Source: Candidatus Obscuribacterales bacterium (lineage in GTDB: Bacteria; Cyanobacteriota; Vampirovibrionia; Obscuribacterales; Obscuribacteraceae). Taken from it: DNA of 64,000 bases. Shown here one piece after another: positions 62,428 to 64,000 of the stretch (positions are counted from its first letter, which is position 1; each line of letters begins with the position of its first letter). The stretch lies in the NCBI GenBank assembly GCA_020634035.1, contig JACKCM010000003.1, forward strand, positions 310,001-374,000. Direction: 5' to 3'. Both the position numbers and the translations under genes were made by a program. The notes below the pieces were generated by a model. It worked only from the letters and a program-made list of their open reading frames with translations. It made no database searches and was not told where the DNA came from.

Positions 62428-64000
62428 CTATCTAGGTGGTGTGACAAGCTCGGTCCAGTTCGCCCCGGGACTCCAGGCGGAATCTGTTCCCAGGGTAACA
62501 TCGCCGGTATTATTCACCCAGTGGTATTTGGGACCATACTCAACTTGATACTGGGTTCCGGTTTCGGGATTCATCAAGGTGTCTTCATCTCTTATGTAGT
62601 TGATGAAATTGCTATGGGCTCTATCTGACGAGCGCACACTGTTCATGTAGCGCGAATGAGAGGCATCCATCGCCGCCATTCTACTGCGGAAGGCTTCATG
62701 TCTGGCGTCCATGGCTGCCATTCTAGACTGGAAGGCCGCCGCCGAACGCGCCCTTGCTGCCCGGTCATAGGCGATCCAGTTTTGGGTAAACTGCACATTC
62801 TGAGCAGCCTGGCCCTGGCTCCATTGCGGACTGTATTCCCAGGATTTGTACATGCGCAGAAAGACAGCCAGTGCTTCTTCTTCATAGCCTTTGGCCGCAG
62901 CCACACCGCAGATTTGAGAGACCCACCACATCGTCTTGCCTTTTTTAGTAGCAGCGAGGAAGTAGGCTTCGCCTGCGTTTCCTTTGGCAGTGAAATTATA
63001 TTTGACCGACGCAGCATCAGATGCCACCACACCCTGAGTACCGTTTATGCTGCGCGCAAGATCGGGATGGTGTTCTACATTTACCAGCTCGAAAGTATCA
63101 CAGGCTTTGCCTATTCGGCTCTCTGCATACTGACGGACAAACTTGTCGGCGCTCTGATAATAGAGCACTTTGGTTACCAGTCCGGCGGATGTTTTGTATG
63201 TGGCACCGGGAGGGCAACCCATCCATGTGAGCCAACCGGCAGGTAAATAACGAGGTTCAATAGACCCATCACCGATAAAGACAACGATTTTCTCATCCGG
63301 TGAAACCGCCTTCACCCAGGGACGCAAGTCCACCGGCATCGGTCTTTTCATACCACCCGAGACATTCCATCCAGCCGGCACATCGAGGCTGAAGGCGTTG
63401 AAATTGGGGTCGACGAACTTTGTGAACTGGATATTCTGGGCCGGTACATTGACCGTATTAGCAGCCTCATTTTGATAGTCGTCGCCACCATCGCCAGTGC
63501 TCTGCTGTTGCTGTTGCGGAACGCCGGTAATAGTGAAGCTCTGCAGAATCTGCGACATGGTCGCAAGCTCGCTCTGAGCCTTTTGATTATTGGGAATCTG
63601 AAAAACTATCAAGCTGCCACTGGTGCCACCGTTGCCACCAGACAGAGCCAGACCGGCGATAGAATTAACTCCACCGGATGTGGACATGGCACGCAGACCG
63701 CCACCCACCATCATCGGTGCACTCCACTGAGGACCGGGTGCATATTTTTTTAGCATGACCTGAAAGAGCCCCTGGGCTTTGGGGACATCTATATTCTGGT
63801 CAGGCAAGAAAAAGGGAAAGATAGAGAGCCTGCTGGCATCGGGGCTCTTAACCTCTATACGTCCGGTCTTGGCGTTTTGCTCCACAGTCCATCCGTTGGG
63901 ATATTTCAGAGAATAGCCGGCCTCGCCACCACCCGAGACGTTCCAGTTGACGCCTCCGGATTGATAGCTGTAGCTGTTGGTATTATTTGTGGTGCTGACA
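62428..64000 (-). CDS. Large exported-type protein of unknown function, 5' end outside window
   Basis: At least 523 residues. The frame stays open to the right edge of the window: codons beyond the first GTG (63885) read NWNVSGGGEAGYSLKYPNGW, in register with the rest, so the true start lies outside. Two similar halves appear to share FxxxVPAGWNVSGG/SLKYPNGW-type openings. A Gln/Gly linker separates them (near 63500). The C-terminal region has short repeats (SRMAAMDARHEAFR and SRMAAMDASHSRYM). The end has an Asn/Trp-rich WVNNTGDVTLGTDSAW. No catalytic site is recognised. A broken copy of the repeat-region sequence lies at 53579-53656. Confidence 0.65.
   Translation of the reverse strand, partial: VSTTNNTNSYSYQSGGVNWNVSGGGEAGYSLKYPNGWTVEQNAKTGRIEVKSPDASRLSIFPFFLPDQNIDVPKAQGLFQVMLKKYAPGPQWSAPMMVGGGLRAMSTSGGVNSIAGLALSGGNGGTSGSLIVFQIPNNQKAQSELATMSQILQSFTITGVPQQQQQSTGDGGDDYQNEAANTVNVPAQNIQFTKFVDPNFNAFSLDVPAGWNVSGGMKRPMPVDLRPWVKAVSPDEKIVVFIGDGSIEPRYLPAGWLTWMGCPPGATYKTSAGLVTKVLYYQSADKFVRQYAESRIGKACDTFELVNVEHHPDLARSINGTQGVVASDAASVKYNFTAKGNAGEAYFLAATKKGKTMWWVSQICGVAAAKGYEEEALAVFLRMYKSWEYSPQWSQGQAAQNVQFTQNWIAYDRAARARSAAAFQSRMAAMDARHEAFRSRMAAMDASHSRYMNSVRSSDRAHSNFINYIRDEDTLMNPETGTQYQVEYGPKYHWVNNTGDVTLGTDSAWSPGANWTELVTPPR

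Overview
The window looks like a chromosomal segment of a non-photosynthetic, outer-membrane-bearing bacterium related to Cyanobacteria, most plausibly of the Vampirovibrionia/Melainabacteria (Obscuribacterales-like) branch. This is an inference. It rests on an SLH-domain protein of the cyanobacterial porin type, a KDO cytidylyltransferase (LPS and outer membrane), a YggT/Ycf19 protein, an M48 protease with a zinc ribbon, several Ser/Thr-kinase-like proteins, and frequent TTG/GTG starts. No photosynthesis, rRNA or CRISPR genes are visible. One tRNA gene is present (initiator Met).

Layout. 1-5 kb: a GT87-like membrane glycosyltransferase, an orphan histidine kinase, two adjacent inositol-monophosphatase-family enzymes and an SLH/coiled-coil envelope protein, all on the minus strand. 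5.4-7.5 kb: a TadE-TadE-TadG minor-pilin cluster. 7.7-12.1 kb: a divergent pair made of a membrane protein with two degenerate kinase domains and a large single-pass partner. 12.1-17 kb: a GspE-N-like repeat protein, a sialate O-acetylesterase, a secreted Asn/Tyr-rich protein and a saccharopine-dehydrogenase-family enzyme. 17-21 kb: a classic DUF177-rpmF-plsX-fabH-fabD operon. 21-27 kb: an amidohydrolase, a degenerate GGDEF protein, then secD-secF, a small GspE-N-like protein and an SDR. 27-31 kb: queG and queA (queuosine) flanking a transposase-derived DNA-binding protein. 31-36 kb: a minus-strand run thiL-folD-two membrane proteins-cinA-degenerate GGDEF. 36-51.5 kb: mostly envelope, signalling and housekeeping genes (yggT, a secreted propeller-like protein, M48 protease, bestrophin, an intact GAF-GGDEF cyclase, an active Ser/Thr kinase, phosphoesterases, kdsB, TPR proteins, dtd).

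51.6-64 kb looks accessory. It has initiator tRNA-Met with its terminator, an AbiEi/AbiEii-type toxin-antitoxin pair preceded by three inverted repeats, a gene remnant, small secreted and membrane proteins, and a complete RND efflux operon (VirB10-like secreted protein, adaptor, pump, outer-membrane factor). It ends in a large secreted protein that runs off the window. A short sequence just after abiEii (53579-53635) is a decayed copy of part of that last gene (62603-62659). The two copies lie in direct orientation and bracket about 9 kb that carries the efflux operon.

The most unusual items are the transposase-like protein whose catalytic core appears to be replaced by a winged helix (28.7 kb), the tandem pseudokinase and its partner (7.7-12.1 kb), the degenerate GGDEF protein that keeps its c-di-GMP inhibitory-site motif (22.6 kb), and the direct-repeat-bracketed efflux block. 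All family assignments come from reading motifs by eye; no database search was possible.
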